This document shows, one piece after another, positions 27,327 to 35,909 of a stretch of DNA of 51,126 bases. Location of the stretch: contig JAGVJN010000011.1 of the NCBI GenBank assembly GCA_020051095.1, positions 1 to 51,126 on the forward strand, written 5' to 3'. Source of the DNA: Pseudomonadota bacterium (lineage in GTDB: Bacteria > Pseudomonadota > Gammaproteobacteria > Legionellales > Legionellaceae). The stretch's first letter is position 1. Every line of letters starts with the position of its first letter. The position numbers were made by a program, and so were the translations under genes. The notes beneath the pieces were generated by a model. The model was given only the letters and a program-made list of their open reading frames with translations. It did no database searches and had not been told where the DNA came from.

Positions 27327-28835
27327 TTATTTGAGGATATCGATGGCTTTTTTAGTGATCGAATAGAAAATGATGAGGAGGCAAAGTATCAGTATTGGCC
27401 AATTTCCCCAATTGGACCATGGTGTCATACCGGTTGCTGGAAATATCTGGTTAGATAATATGCCGGATGTAAAGGCCGGTAAATTGGCACTGATGGTTCC
27501 GATGCTATCAATCACGGCCGATAAACCATCGTTATTGGCCATAATCTGATAGCGTCCGGTTTGCAAGGAGCGGACTTGAGCCATTTGTTGTTGTTGAAAA
27601 GGCGCTAACGAATACCCAAACCAACCGTCATCACTAATACTGACAAGCCATTGCGCATCCGGCAGCTGCTTTCTTAGTAAATGATCATAAGCAAGTTCAT
27701 AACAGATTAGCGTAGCAAATGGTCTTCTTTTGGCCAGAGGCAGGGATTGTTTATTATCGCCTGGCAACATATTCGCACTAGCAAGGGGTGCCCAATGATT
27801 CAGAAATTGAAAAGGTTTAGGTAAATATTCTCCGAAAGGCACGAGCTGTTGCTTTCGATAGATGCCTTCACCTTGTCCAAGAACGGTCAAACTATTGTAA
27901 TATCGCTGCTGCTCAGTTTGTTCATCTTCTTGAGGAATACCGACTAATAAAGCGGATCCAAATTTCTTGGTGACTGAGTCAAATGCATTCATTTCCTCGG
28001 CAATCATTTCCGCAGGGACTGGAATAGCCGATTCAGGCAAAATAATTAAATCTTTTCCTAACAATTGATAGATTGCTTTTTGATAGTGGCTAATCAGACG
28101 CCAAAAATAAGATTCATCCCACTTGTCTCGCATGGATAAGTTTGCTTGAACAACCCCCACACTCATGGGTTTATCAATCAGGGTAGTCCAAGGTTTTGGT
28201 TGCCATTGATGTAAACCTAATAAAAAGATAACCAGAAATATTTGCACGCCCATTCGCTTCAGGCCTTTATAGGTAAATAGGCTTGCGACTAAGCCGCCGA
28301 TAAAGACGACTAGAAACGTTGTGCCATAGACACCGATAATTGGGATAAGCTTGCCAAGCGGGCTATCAATTTGGCCAAACCCGACTTGTAACCAGGGAAA
28401 GCCGGTGAATAAATGCCCCCGTAACCATTCACTCATTGTCCACAAGGTGGCAAAGAGGGCACTATAAAACAAGGGGCTGGCAAAAGGTTGTTTCAGTTTT
28501 AGGTAAAGCCAGCTCGTTATGGCTGGGTAGATTGCTAAATAAGCAACAAAGAGGGAGGTAACCATAAAGGCGATAAGTGGGGGGAGATGCCCAAACTGAT
28601 GGATACTATTATAAATCCACGAAATACCAAATCCAAAAAATGCCAACCCAAAAATAAAACCACTGGTAAATGGGTTTATTTTCTTATCTAGGCGCACAAT
28701 TAGCCAAGCAAGCGATAGGAAAGCAAACCCGGAGAGATGAAAGGGTGAAAACGATAAAGGAAGCAGGAGTCCTGCGATGATTAAAGGGACTGCTTCAAAA
28801 ATGCCGCGTTTCACTTTACCCAGGGTAAATTGCAT
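27327..28835 (-). CDS. lnt: Apolipoprotein N-acyltransferase Lnt
   Basis: Lnt adds the third acyl chain to lipoproteins in the inner membrane. The 502-residue protein has about six N-terminal membrane segments within residues 1-210 and a nitrilase-like periplasmic domain with the Glu-Lys-Cys triad: Glu in LPESAIPVP, Lys in KQQLVPFGEYLP, Cys in ATLICYELAYDHLL. A final membrane segment (WPILILCLLIIFYSI) closes it. ATG 28835 was chosen over an upstream TTG because GAAGAGG lies at a usable distance. The start is one base after the stop of the mscS-like remnant. Confidence 0.95.
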   Translation of the reverse strand: MQFTLGKVKRGIFEAVPLIIAGLLLPLSFSPFHLSGFAFLSLAWLIVRLDKKINPFTSGFIFGLAFFGFGISWIYNSIHQFGHLPPLIAFMVTSLFVAYLAIYPAITSWLYLKLKQPFASPLFYSALFATLWTMSEWLRGHLFTGFPWLQVGFGQIDSPLGKLIPIIGVYGTTFLVVFIGGLVASLFTYKGLKRMGVQIFLVIFLLGLHQWQPKPWTTLIDKPMSVGVVQANLSMRDKWDESYFWRLISHYQKAIYQLLGKDLIILPESAIPVPAEMIAEEMNAFDSVTKKFGSALLVGIPQEDEQTEQQRYYNSLTVLGQGEGIYRKQQLVPFGEYLPKPFQFLNHWAPLASANMLPGDNKQSLPLAKRRPFATLICYELAYDHLLRKQLPDAQWLVSISDDGWFGYSLAPFQQQQMAQVRSLQTGRYQIMANNDGLSAVIDSIGTISANLPAFTSGILSNQIFPATGMTPWSNWGNWPILILCLLIIFYSITKKAIDILK

Positions 28836-28836
28836 C

Positions 28837-29079
28837 TCAATTCGCCTCTTCAAGTGCTTTCAAGGCCATCTCATTTTGCAAATGGATGGTTTGCGTTGGA
28901 AAGGCGCATTGTGCACCATGGTTGCGAGTACTATTGATAATTCGAGTTTTCTCAGCCTTGCGGTGTAGGCGAGACAATAGTTTCGACGCAATGAAATGAA
29001 TGATTGCAGCACAAAGAATAATGAAGAACATTTCAACAATCCATGCATTGCTATTGTATGTTTGAAGTAATTTTGTCAT
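28837..29079 (-). pseudogene. Internally deleted MscS-family mechanosensitive channel remnant
   Basis: The 80-codon frame reads as two ends of one channel gene. Residues 1-45 contain a membrane helix (WIVEMFFIILCAAIIHFIAS) and the basic segment RLHRKAEKT, like the first part of MscS-type proteins. Residues about 46-72 contain NHGAQCAFPTQTIHLQNE, which looks like the extreme C-terminal beta segment of the same family (an AFP.QTI.L motif). The pore helix and the middle beta domain, some 200 residues or more, are missing, with the join near 28930-28945. Frame is kept across the join. The ribosome-binding site is poor. A functional microprotein is possible but a decayed gene is more likely. Confidence 0.55.
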
Positions 29080-29173
29080 GATGATTGTTGTGAAATGATT
29101 GTGACAAGAGTCATTATGATAAGCGAATTCGCTGAAATGTCAAAATGGTCATAAACAATTCATCCTATCATGA

Positions 29174-29247
29174 TATAATCTAAGCAATTAACTTTCAGGA
29201 GGCCAATGTCACCGCAAATTGAGATTGGCCTAAAGCGAAGTTTCTGA
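29174..29247 (+). promoter_or_regulatory. Promoter -10 and leader mini-ORF with hairpin before the lipase-like gene
   Basis: TATAAT at 29174-29179 is a good -10 hexamer; no clear -35 is seen. Downstream, AGGAGG at 29197-29202 lies three bases before ATG 29206, which opens a 13-codon frame (MSPQIEIGLKRSF) ending at 29247. AGGCCAAT (29200-29207) and ATTGGCCT (29224-29231) form an 8-bp stem across that site. The main gene at 29266 has only a weak ribosome-binding sequence, so coupling through the mini-ORF is plausible. Confidence 0.4.
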
Positions 29248-29265
29248 CAATGATACTAGGTTAAT

Positions 29266-30639
29266 ATGGCGAAAGAAGTGTATGCTGGCGGCCTAACGCT
29301 CGATTTTTTTGTTGAAAAAGGATTCGAATCGCTCGATAACCTGACGGGCGATGATAGAGTGCGGGCAAATGCTCGTAATTTTGTCCGTTTATTAATGCTT
29401 GAGCAAGTGATAGGCTGGCAGCAGGCGCTCAATTTGGATACCGTGAAGTTTGCCTTTTATGATGCCACAGCCATTCAACGAAAGTATATGTTTGAAGTAC
29501 TGCAAGAAGGTCTATCTTATATTGGCTACCAGCTTCAACATCAAACGCTGAATGAACAGCAACAGCGACAAGCATCGATATTAATTGCGAGTGTTTTAAG
29601 CTATGTGCCTTTTTCTTATCCTGAAAAAGAGAGCGTTATTGAGATCCCTCAGTTAGTTAATGAGCAATGGAAAATGGTTTCCTGTCAAATTAACCCAATC
29701 GATTTAACTGCAAGTTATAAAAATATTCCTTATGTCTTTAATGATGATGATAGGGTGTGGGCCTATGGGTTATCACCGCAAGGAAATGATAAGGATGCCT
29801 CGCCGTGGCTCGTTTATCAGGGAACGACTTATCCAAGTGGCAATGGATTTATGACACAATTGATGACCGATATGAAGCCATTCAAAACGGTTGGTCATGA
29901 TCTGTATATGTCTGGCAAAGCAGAAATTGAACGATGGTTTGACCAATTTCCTAATCGTAAAATAAATGTCACAGGAGTCAGTCTGGGGGGGGCGCTATCG
30001 TTACTTACCGCTTGCAATTTAGGGGATCGATGTAGCCATGTTTATGCGCTGAATCCAGCGGGACTGGTTGAAAATAGTTCGCTTAAGAAGATTGATCTTT
30101 GGGACAGCTTAGTAACTAAGCCCGCGGTGTTCGTCATTAAACAAGGGGCTGATCCGGTGTCAATCATGGGGACATGGAAGCCTGATTGGATTATATTGCG
30201 CGGTGAGCTCGACAAAGAATGCCCCAATTTCTTAACCCATCATTTTGTCAACTTTGCCCGTTCCAGTCATACACGCTTCATCAAAGAGCCACACGATCAC
30301 GATAAAAGCATGCGAACCATCAATAATATAATATTGTATACAGGCCTTCGCGCAATTGGCTATACGTTTTTTCTATTGCCATGGCGTTATCTGGTGATAC
30401 CATTATATCGTCTAGCAAAGGCTGTCGTATTAACAACGTGTTGTTTACTAGCGGCTTTAGTGTGTGAGATGGTCTCTTTGGTAAACTTGTTACTCAAAGC
30501 GATTGTAAATGGTACCGCTTTGTTAATGGATGGTGTGCGCAAGCTGACTGAAAAATCGATTGAGCGAGTTAGCGCCTGTTTAGATGATTTTAATCAGAGT
30601 GACCAGCAAGATGATACGGTTACACTTGGCCCAAAATGA
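29266..30639 (+). CDS. Class-3-lipase-like alpha/beta hydrolase with C-terminal hydrophobic region
   Basis: This is probably a lipase or phospholipase. The 457 residues show YQGT (184-187), matching the oxyanion F/YRGT-type motif. The nucleophile elbow GVSLGG follows, with Ser239, and then ALNPAGL, KQGADPVSIMG as the likely Asp segment and HHFVNFARSSH as the likely His segment, all in the order of class 3 lipases. Residues about 360-430 hold two or three hydrophobic stretches that could bind membrane. No signal peptide is seen, so export by a Sec-independent route or a cytosolic place is open. The next gene is 23 bp downstream on the same strand. Confidence 0.7.
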   Translation: MAKEVYAGGLTLDFFVEKGFESLDNLTGDDRVRANARNFVRLLMLEQVIGWQQALNLDTVKFAFYDATAIQRKYMFEVLQEGLSYIGYQLQHQTLNEQQQRQASILIASVLSYVPFSYPEKESVIEIPQLVNEQWKMVSCQINPIDLTASYKNIPYVFNDDDRVWAYGLSPQGNDKDASPWLVYQGTTYPSGNGFMTQLMTDMKPFKTVGHDLYMSGKAEIERWFDQFPNRKINVTGVSLGGALSLLTACNLGDRCSHVYALNPAGLVENSSLKKIDLWDSLVTKPAVFVIKQGADPVSIMGTWKPDWIILRGELDKECPNFLTHHFVNFARSSHTRFIKEPHDHDKSMRTINNIILYTGLRAIGYTFFLLPWRYLVIPLYRLAKAVVLTTCCLLAALVCEMVSLVNLLLKAIVNGTALLMDGVRKLTEKSIERVSACLDDFNQSDQQDDTVTLGPK

Positions 30640-30662
30640 CATTTTTTTTTAAAGGTGATGAC

Positions 30663-31046
30663 ATGAAAAAGCATATTTTGACATTGATTAGTTGTGGTTT
30701 TATGGCTTCCACGGCAATGGCAAACCCTCTTCAAACGATTGAACAAAGTAAGCAGTGCTCATCGATTTCATTTCAGTTACCTGCTAATCCAACAACAGGG
30801 TATAGTTGGCAAGTGGTCGATTATAACCAAACACGATTTCAAAAGGAAAAGGCAACATTTGTGGCACCTAAAACTAAGCGGATAGGGGCAGGGGGCATGA
30901 TGACTTTTAATTTTAAGAAAATTGAAAAAGATGATAGTGGTAAAGATGCGGTATTTTTGCTCGCATATGGGCAAGCCTGGAATAAGCAATCTTATAATAA
31001 CACGGTAGTGATTGTTAACTTCGTTGATAAGCCCTGTAAGCAATAA
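30663..31046 (+). CDS. Secreted chagasin-type (I42) cysteine protease inhibitor
   Basis: This is a small periplasmic or secreted inhibitor of papain-like proteases by family. The 127 residues begin with a signal peptide (MKKHILTLISCGFMASTAMA). The mature protein has the loop motif NPTTGYSW, then a glycine loop GAGGMMTF, and in place of the third loop RPW the sequence GQAWNK. The first two motifs are diagnostic of the I42 family; the third is altered. AAGGTG precedes ATG 30663; a longer in-frame start (30636) overlaps the lipase stop and lacks the signal peptide position. It is likely co-transcribed with the lipase-like gene and convergent with fliS. Confidence 0.8.
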   Translation: MKKHILTLISCGFMASTAMANPLQTIEQSKQCSSISFQLPANPTTGYSWQVVDYNQTRFQKEKATFVAPKTKRIGAGGMMTFNFKKIEKDDSGKDAVFLLAYGQAWNKQSYNNTVVIVNFVDKPCKQ

Positions 31047-31052
31047 GCTCAC

Positions 31053-31460
31053 TTAACCGGTTGTGCCCGACGCCTTTTCATTAACGCCAAGCCAGGCAGT
31101 ATGCACTTGGCCCAAAAGAGCTGCTGCTTCACGGAGAAGGTCAGTACTATTATCCAAGTTTGCTTTAAGTAAGATTCGTTGAATGTAGTCATATAACTGG
31201 TCTAAATTACCCGTCATTTGAGGATCAACGTCATGGTTCAAGGCGTGTCTTAGTTCATCTAAGATGCTAATTGCCTTACCAATTCGCTCTCCCTTTTGGC
31301 TCAATTGCTTGTGCTCAATATGGTTGATAGCAGAAGAGATATGCGATCGTGCACCTTGAAGAAGCAATAATATCAATTCATAAGGCGTTGCTTCCTCAAT
31401 TCGGGCTTGCAAATCAATATTTTTATATTGATTGAGGGCTTGCTCGTAATGATTTTTCAT
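31053..31460 (-). CDS. fliS: Flagellar export chaperone FliS
   Basis: FliS binds the C-terminus of flagellin in the cytoplasm, prevents early polymerisation and hands it to the export gate. The 135-residue helical protein carries the family motif region TPYELILLLLQGARSHISSA and the LRHALNHDVDPQMTGNLDQL segment. The start overlaps the fliD stop by one base. It is the last gene of the filament cluster. Its flagellin client, encoded upstream, is interrupted by an amber codon. Confidence 0.94.
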   Translation of the reverse strand: MKNHYEQALNQYKNIDLQARIEEATPYELILLLLQGARSHISSAINHIEHKQLSQKGERIGKAISILDELRHALNHDVDPQMTGNLDQLYDYIQRILLKANLDNSTDLLREAAALLGQVHTAWLGVNEKASGTTG

Positions 31461-33139
31461 TAGTTATTACCTCCCGAATTAAATTGAGGCAGGTTGCCTA
31501 ATTGTTGGGTGAGAAAGCTACTGGTTGATTGTAATTGAGAAATGAGGGTATCCAACGCAATGAACTGATCCAGGTAACGTTGCTGGAGTTTTTGAGCGCG
31601 GGCATCTAAGTTCGTTTGGTCAACAGTCAGTTTTTCCTGACGTTTGGTAATGGCGTCCGTTTTCTGGGTCAGCGTTCCGTCTTTGCTAAGATAGCTTTCT
31701 ATTAACTGGTCAAATTGAATAGCAATCCCATCCCTTACGGTGATTTGTCCGCGAGAACCCGTACTGCCACTTAGTACCTCAATGGACAATCCCTTAAAGT
31801 CGCCAGTTCCGTTTAACACTTTGCCATCGGTGGAATTGGCATAAACGCCACCAATGGTACCTGTTAATTCGCTACCGGGTGTGTAGGTGTCAATCGTAAT
31901 ATTGTAGGTGCCTGCTTTGACGTCTTTGCCAATGGTATTGACACGAAGACCATTGTCAGTCGTGGTTGCCGTGCGGGAAAATAATGCGCCGATATACTCG
32001 TAGTTATCTTCCAGTTGTTTGGTAAATTGGCTATCGTTTAATTCTAAGAGACCGTTTGCTTTCGTTTTAATGCCAATATCAGCCAACGTTTGTAACGGAC
32101 CACCTGTATCAATTGTTTGACCAATCAGATTAGATAGGGCCGATTTCAACGTGCGTAAGCTGGTATCACTTTGGAAATAACCGCCTTCTTTTGTCTCTGC
32201 ATTATAGCCGGTGTATTCATGGAGTAGGGATATGGTTTCATTGTATTTGTTGACAAATTCTCCCACTGCATTTTTCAATTTATTGGTATCATGAGAGACC
32301 GTAATATCCACTATTTTTCCGATTTCAGCTTTTTTTAGAGTAAAAGTAATTCCTTCAATTGCATCGGATAGGGTGTTGCTGCTTTGTTCTAGCAATAACC
32401 CATTGATTCGCACCTTGCTATTTGCTGCAGTAACGGATTCACTCATGTTTTGAACTGTATTGACCGGGTCATAGGCTAGCTGAGAAAGGCCTGCATTATC
32501 GGTATTATTGCCATCGTTATCCGATACGGTAATGCGCATGGATAAATCTTCTCCGGATGCTTTGCTCGTAATCGTTAAGCGCGCTCCTTGACTATCGCTG
32601 ACGATACTTGCTGTGACACCCGAATTACTGTCATTGATGGCATCGCGTATGCTAAACAAATCATCCGAGCCGGGTGCAATATTGATAATGACAGAATCTT
32701 CATCCGCATTGGGTGTGAAGGTTGTTTTGCCGGCATCGTAGGTTCCGAAATCAATAGTGAGGGTACCTGAGCCGAGTGTTGCTGATGGGTCAGCAATCGA
32801 TTGGCTGGCTAACGACTGCTTGGCAGCTAATTGTTGAACTTCAACTTGGTAGCTTCCAGCAACAGCATTGATATTGCTCGATGCGGTCACATAAGAAGAA
32901 TCGGATGATGATGTGCTAAATCCATAGAATTGATTTAAATCAGACAGTGAGGCCATTTTTGATTGAAGGCCTGCAAGACCGCTTTTTATTTTTCCTAGGA
33001 TGGATAGTTCGGTATTATAGCGGGCATTTAAGCGTGTGATTCGATTCACTTGCGCTTGTGTTTCAGCAGTCACAAGCTGTGTGACTAAATCCTGAATTGG
33101 TAACCCCGAGCCGACACCTGGTGAACTAATCCCGTTCAT
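31460..33139 (-). CDS. fliD: Flagellar filament cap protein FliD (HAP2)
   Basis: FliD caps the filament tip and folds incoming flagellin. The 559-residue protein has the N-terminal FliD motif (SSPGVGSGLPIQDLVTQLV, AETQAQVNRI). Middle domains contain a flagellin_IN-like motif region, and the C-terminal region includes GEFVNKYNETISLLHEYTGY and the terminal coiled helix. Its length is above the enterobacterial protein but usual for Legionella and Pseudomonas relatives. The start lies 21 bp after the flaG stop. Confidence 0.95.
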   Translation of the reverse strand: MNGISSPGVGSGLPIQDLVTQLVTAETQAQVNRITRLNARYNTELSILGKIKSGLAGLQSKMASLSDLNQFYGFSTSSSDSSYVTASSNINAVAGSYQVEVQQLAAKQSLASQSIADPSATLGSGTLTIDFGTYDAGKTTFTPNADEDSVIINIAPGSDDLFSIRDAINDSNSGVTASIVSDSQGARLTITSKASGEDLSMRITVSDNDGNNTDNAGLSQLAYDPVNTVQNMSESVTAANSKVRINGLLLEQSSNTLSDAIEGITFTLKKAEIGKIVDITVSHDTNKLKNAVGEFVNKYNETISLLHEYTGYNAETKEGGYFQSDTSLRTLKSALSNLIGQTIDTGGPLQTLADIGIKTKANGLLELNDSQFTKQLEDNYEYIGALFSRTATTTDNGLRVNTIGKDVKAGTYNITIDTYTPGSELTGTIGGVYANSTDGKVLNGTGDFKGLSIEVLSGSTGSRGQITVRDGIAIQFDQLIESYLSKDGTLTQKTDAITKRQEKLTVDQTNLDARAQKLQQRYLDQFIALDTLISQLQSTSSFLTQQLGNLPQFNSGGNN

Positions 33140-33160
33140 TCTTCTATCCTTAAGCGTTAA

Positions 33161-33439
33161 TTAAACACTCTCATCCACTGAACCACTTATTATATTATCG
33201 AGTAATGATAACATATTCAAATATTCATCCGGTGGCATTTTGCGAATAATTTCATCGGATAATTTTTCCGTGACAATGGTCTGCAAGAGACCTGTGGCTT
33301 TGTCAATTGCTTGCTGAATATCTCTATCAGTTAAGCTTGTGACTGATTGTACAACCGGTTTTGTTTGTTGTTGTTTTTCAACCCGCTGACTTTCAGGACT
33401 GCTTACTGAATTGATTGAACGATCAAATGAAACATCCAT
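33161..33439 (-). CDS. flaG: FlaG family protein
   Basis: FlaG-family proteins occur between flagellin and fliD and affect filament length in Pseudomonas and Vibrio. The 92-residue product is polar, with a N-terminal Gln/Ser-rich part, the central ATGLLQTIVTEKLSDEIIRK region and a PPDEYLNMLSLLDNIISG tail in the place of the usual conserved C-terminal motif. The call rests as much on gene order (fliC-flaG-fliD-fliS) as on sequence. A perfect hairpin separates it from fliC. Confidence 0.85.
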   Translation of the reverse strand: MDVSFDRSINSVSSPESQRVEKQQQTKPVVQSVTSLTDRDIQQAIDKATGLLQTIVTEKLSDEIIRKMPPDEYLNMLSLLDNIISGSVDESV

Positions 33440-33473
33440 CTCAATCTCCTCATGTCCCGTCAGAGGACAAATT

Positions 33474-33497
33474 GCCTTGCGGCATAAGCCGCAAGGC
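33474..33497 (-). terminator. Perfect hairpin between fliC and flaG
   Basis: GCCTTGCGGC, loop of four bases, GCCGCAAGGC: a 10-bp perfect stem 29 bp after the fliC stop. On the transcribed strand AATTTG follows, not a full T-run. It probably ends or attenuates the strong flagellin transcript so that flaG-fliD-fliS are made at a lower level. Confidence 0.65.
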
Positions 33498-33526
33498 GTT
33501 AGTAATTAAGGTAATATGTTTATCCC

Positions 33527-34954
33527 TTACCCTAATAATGATAGTACAGTTTGAGGCGATGCGTTTGCTTGCGCTAACATCGCAATACCTGCTTGCTGTA
33601 GAATCTGAGCTCTTGTCAAGTTGGCAGTCTCTGCCGCAAAGTCAGCGTCTTGAATACGTCCACGTGCTGCTGATAAGTTCTCAGATACGTTGGCAAGGTT
33701 AGATATCGTAGACTCAAAGCGGTTTTGCAACGCACCCATTTGCGCTCGAGTAGAGTTCACCGAGTTTAATGCCGCATCAATTCGCTTAATCGCCGTTTGT
33801 GCGCCACTTGCTGAACTGATATCGATATCATCAATACCGTTGGTATCTTTAGCAATTGACGTACCATGACCGATAGTCGCGACTGTACCACCAATGGCAA
33901 TGGTATCATTGGCACTGAGGTTAATCGTTCCACGGAGCACACCGTCGAAATCCCCGCCGGTAACCGATAAGCCGTCCGTACCTGCAACGAAACCACTACC
34001 ACTTTCGGCAACGGTGATATTTCTACCATCCGCAGCTGTCAACGTAATATCGCCGGCACTTTCACTGGCAATGACACCCGTTTGGTTAGAAACGGTGTTA
34101 ATCGCATCTCTTAATGCAGTCGTTGTTAAAGCAGTACTCACATCAAGACCTGTGTACACTGAAACACCATTGATAGTTAGTGTATAGGTATCTGTTGACG
34201 TAGCACCACCAATTGTGCCGACTGTTTGCGTACCAGATGTTGATGCCGTTGCGCTGAAACCAGAAATATTAGCATCATTTAAGGCAGCCGCTTTTGCATA
34301 GGCCGAAGTAGAATCTTGACCATTAGCGCTTCCTGTAAAACTGGCTGATGTGGTAATAGAAGTCGTTGCACCGCCACCAATGGCAATGGTAATATCCGTT
34401 GCAGCGGCAGCACTCACTTCACTACCGGTTGTATCGGCAATACCGCCAATGGATGAGGCTTTAACACTACCAATCGTAAACTGAATGGTTTGGTTAGAGT
34501 TCGCACCGACTTGGAAGCTTGCATTTGAAAACGAACCGTCCAAAATACGTTGACCGTTAAACTAGGTGTTTTGAGATATACGATTCAACTCATCTTGTAG
34601 CTGAGTGACTTCTTCTTGAAGCGCTTGGCGGTCACTTGAGCTGTTGGTTGAGTTTGCTGATTGTAAGGATAGTTCACGCATACGTTGCAAAATGTTGGTC
34701 GTTTCTTGCATCGCACCTTCAGCGGTTTGAGCTAAAGAAATACCATCATTTGCGTTACGAATTGCAACAGACATCCCTCTAATTTGAGCAGACATACGCT
34801 CAGAAATAGCAAGACCTGCTGCGTCATCTTTCGCTGAATTAATGCGTAAACCCGATGATAGTCTTTGAATCGATTGCGACAGTGCTTTTTGAGTCATATT
34901 CAAATTGCGCTGTGAATTCAAAGACATTACGTTTGTGTTAATCGTTTGAGCCAT
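33527..34954 (-). pseudogene. fliC: Flagellin FliC/FlaA with an in-frame amber codon at codon 131
   Basis: This is the filament subunit. Codons 1-130 give the D0/D1 N-terminal half ([40 protein letters not shown]). TAG stands at 34564-34562, and then the same frame runs on for 344 codons from [19 protein letters not shown] to the C-terminal helix ending TVLSLLG. Together this is 475 codons, the length known for Legionella FlaA. No other stop is in the frame and both ends are well conserved, so this is one gene with one nonsense codon. As read, only a 130-residue fragment without the C-terminal D0 helix would be made, and that cannot polymerise. Possible readings are a recent null allele, partial amber suppression or a base error. 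A GAGGAG sequence precedes the start. Confidence 0.9.
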
Positions 34955-35044
34955 AGTAATGTTCTCCTCATACCTGAATCCCTGGTAAGGGATACTTGAT
35001 ATTATTAGTTTTAATACAGTGGTATTTCACCGTACTCACATCAG

Positions 35045-35071
35045 TTATCGGACGGAGAATTTAAAACTTTA
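35045..35071 (-). promoter_or_regulatory. Sigma-28 (FliA) promoter of flagellin
   Basis: Read on the minus strand, TAAAGTTT, 11 bases, TCCGATAA is an almost exact match to the sigma-28 consensus (one base off). It lies about 90 bases upstream of the fliC start. The leader also has a small hairpin, ATCCCT/AGGGAT, at 34978-34993. Confidence 0.88.
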
Positions 35072-35118
35072 GTTTCATTTCAGATTTTAAAAGATGGATT
35101 ATTCTTTGTTTTTGAATT

Positions 35119-35838
35119 TTAATGATCTTTTTGAGATTGGATTATTTGTAGGCCAACCAAGCGAGCAATTAATATGGCGACATAAAGTTGCCCTGCAACG
35201 GCTTGAAGGGAGGCTGCGATTCTTGCTGGGGCAGTTAAAGGAAGAATATCCCCATATCCTAGGGTACTAAAGGTGATGAAGCTAAAATATAGAAACTGGG
35301 TAAAATAGAATCGATGAACTGCCATGGACGTATAAGCGGTGGTGAAGCCTGTGGAAAACGAGAACGAATAGGGGTCATAGATTTCAGTCATGGTGTAAAT
35401 TAATGCCCAAAAAATACATAATAAGAGGTAGGCGCTAATTGCGCCAAAAATTTTGTCTTCATTAATTTTTCGCATGGTCAAGACATGCAATATGATGGAA
35501 TAGATGGCAATCATAAATAATATGCCTTCCAAAAAAAGCCCAAAAAGAAGCTGGTGTTTGCTGAAATAAAACTTACTTGACCAGATGAGGACAATTGCTA
35601 GCGCACTGGTGAGAACAGAAACGGCAAACAGGTGTTTGTTGGGGCTCACCAGGTAGATACCAAATAATAAAAGTGCGTTTGAAAATAATTCAACACCCGA
35701 CGTGGGTAAAATGTCTTGATGTTGGGAAATTGGAAATAGAATAAGCAGCGCACAACTGATGACGAAGAATATCCGCATGCGATTTTTTAGTATAAATCGG
35801 TAGATTAGTCGTTGTTTAATCACAAATGGCGCCCACAA
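35119..35838 (-). CDS. Potassium-channel-like membrane protein (ion-channel family)
   Basis: The 239-residue protein has several membrane segments in its first 150 residues and a final pore unit. The pore helix plus selectivity filter reads SFITFSTLGYGDILPL, where TLGYGD is the K+ channel signature. A last helix (AVAGQLYVAILIARLVGLQI) follows. No cytoplasmic RCK domain is attached. It is transcribed away from accD and shares the strand of the filament genes, but the sigma-28 promoter of fliC lies between them, so it is probably a separate unit. Confidence 0.85.
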   Translation of the reverse strand: MWAPFVIKQRLIYRFILKNRMRIFFVISCALLILFPISQHQDILPTSGVELFSNALLLFGIYLVSPNKHLFAVSVLTSALAIVLIWSSKFYFSKHQLLFGLFLEGILFMIAIYSIILHVLTMRKINEDKIFGAISAYLLLCIFWALIYTMTEIYDPYSFSFSTGFTTAYTSMAVHRFYFTQFLYFSFITFSTLGYGDILPLTAPARIAASLQAVAGQLYVAILIARLVGLQIIQSQKDH

Positions 35839-35874
35839 ATGATTTTTTTATCGATTATGTATTGTAAATCAGAT

Positions 35875-35880
35875 TATAAT
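35875..35880 (+). promoter_or_regulatory. -10 element of the accD operon
   Basis: TATAAT lies 29 bp before the accD start. A -35 is not clear at 16-18 bp spacing. It drives accD-folC-dedD-cvpA by position. Confidence 0.45.
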
Positions 35881-35909
35881 AGAATCTTTTAATTGTCACG
35901 GATATAAGC

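Noticed and set aside
29128..29143. Palindrome GCGAATTCGC upstream of the lipase-like gene as an operator
   Set aside because: A single 10-bp palindrome is expected by chance at this scale and no second copy is seen nearby.
33527..34543. Treating the C-terminal flagellin part as a separate gene starting at MDGSFS
   Set aside because: The supposed start is a TTG inside the conserved [11 protein letters not shown] segment with no ribosome-binding site; the frame is continuous with the N-terminal half except for one TAG.
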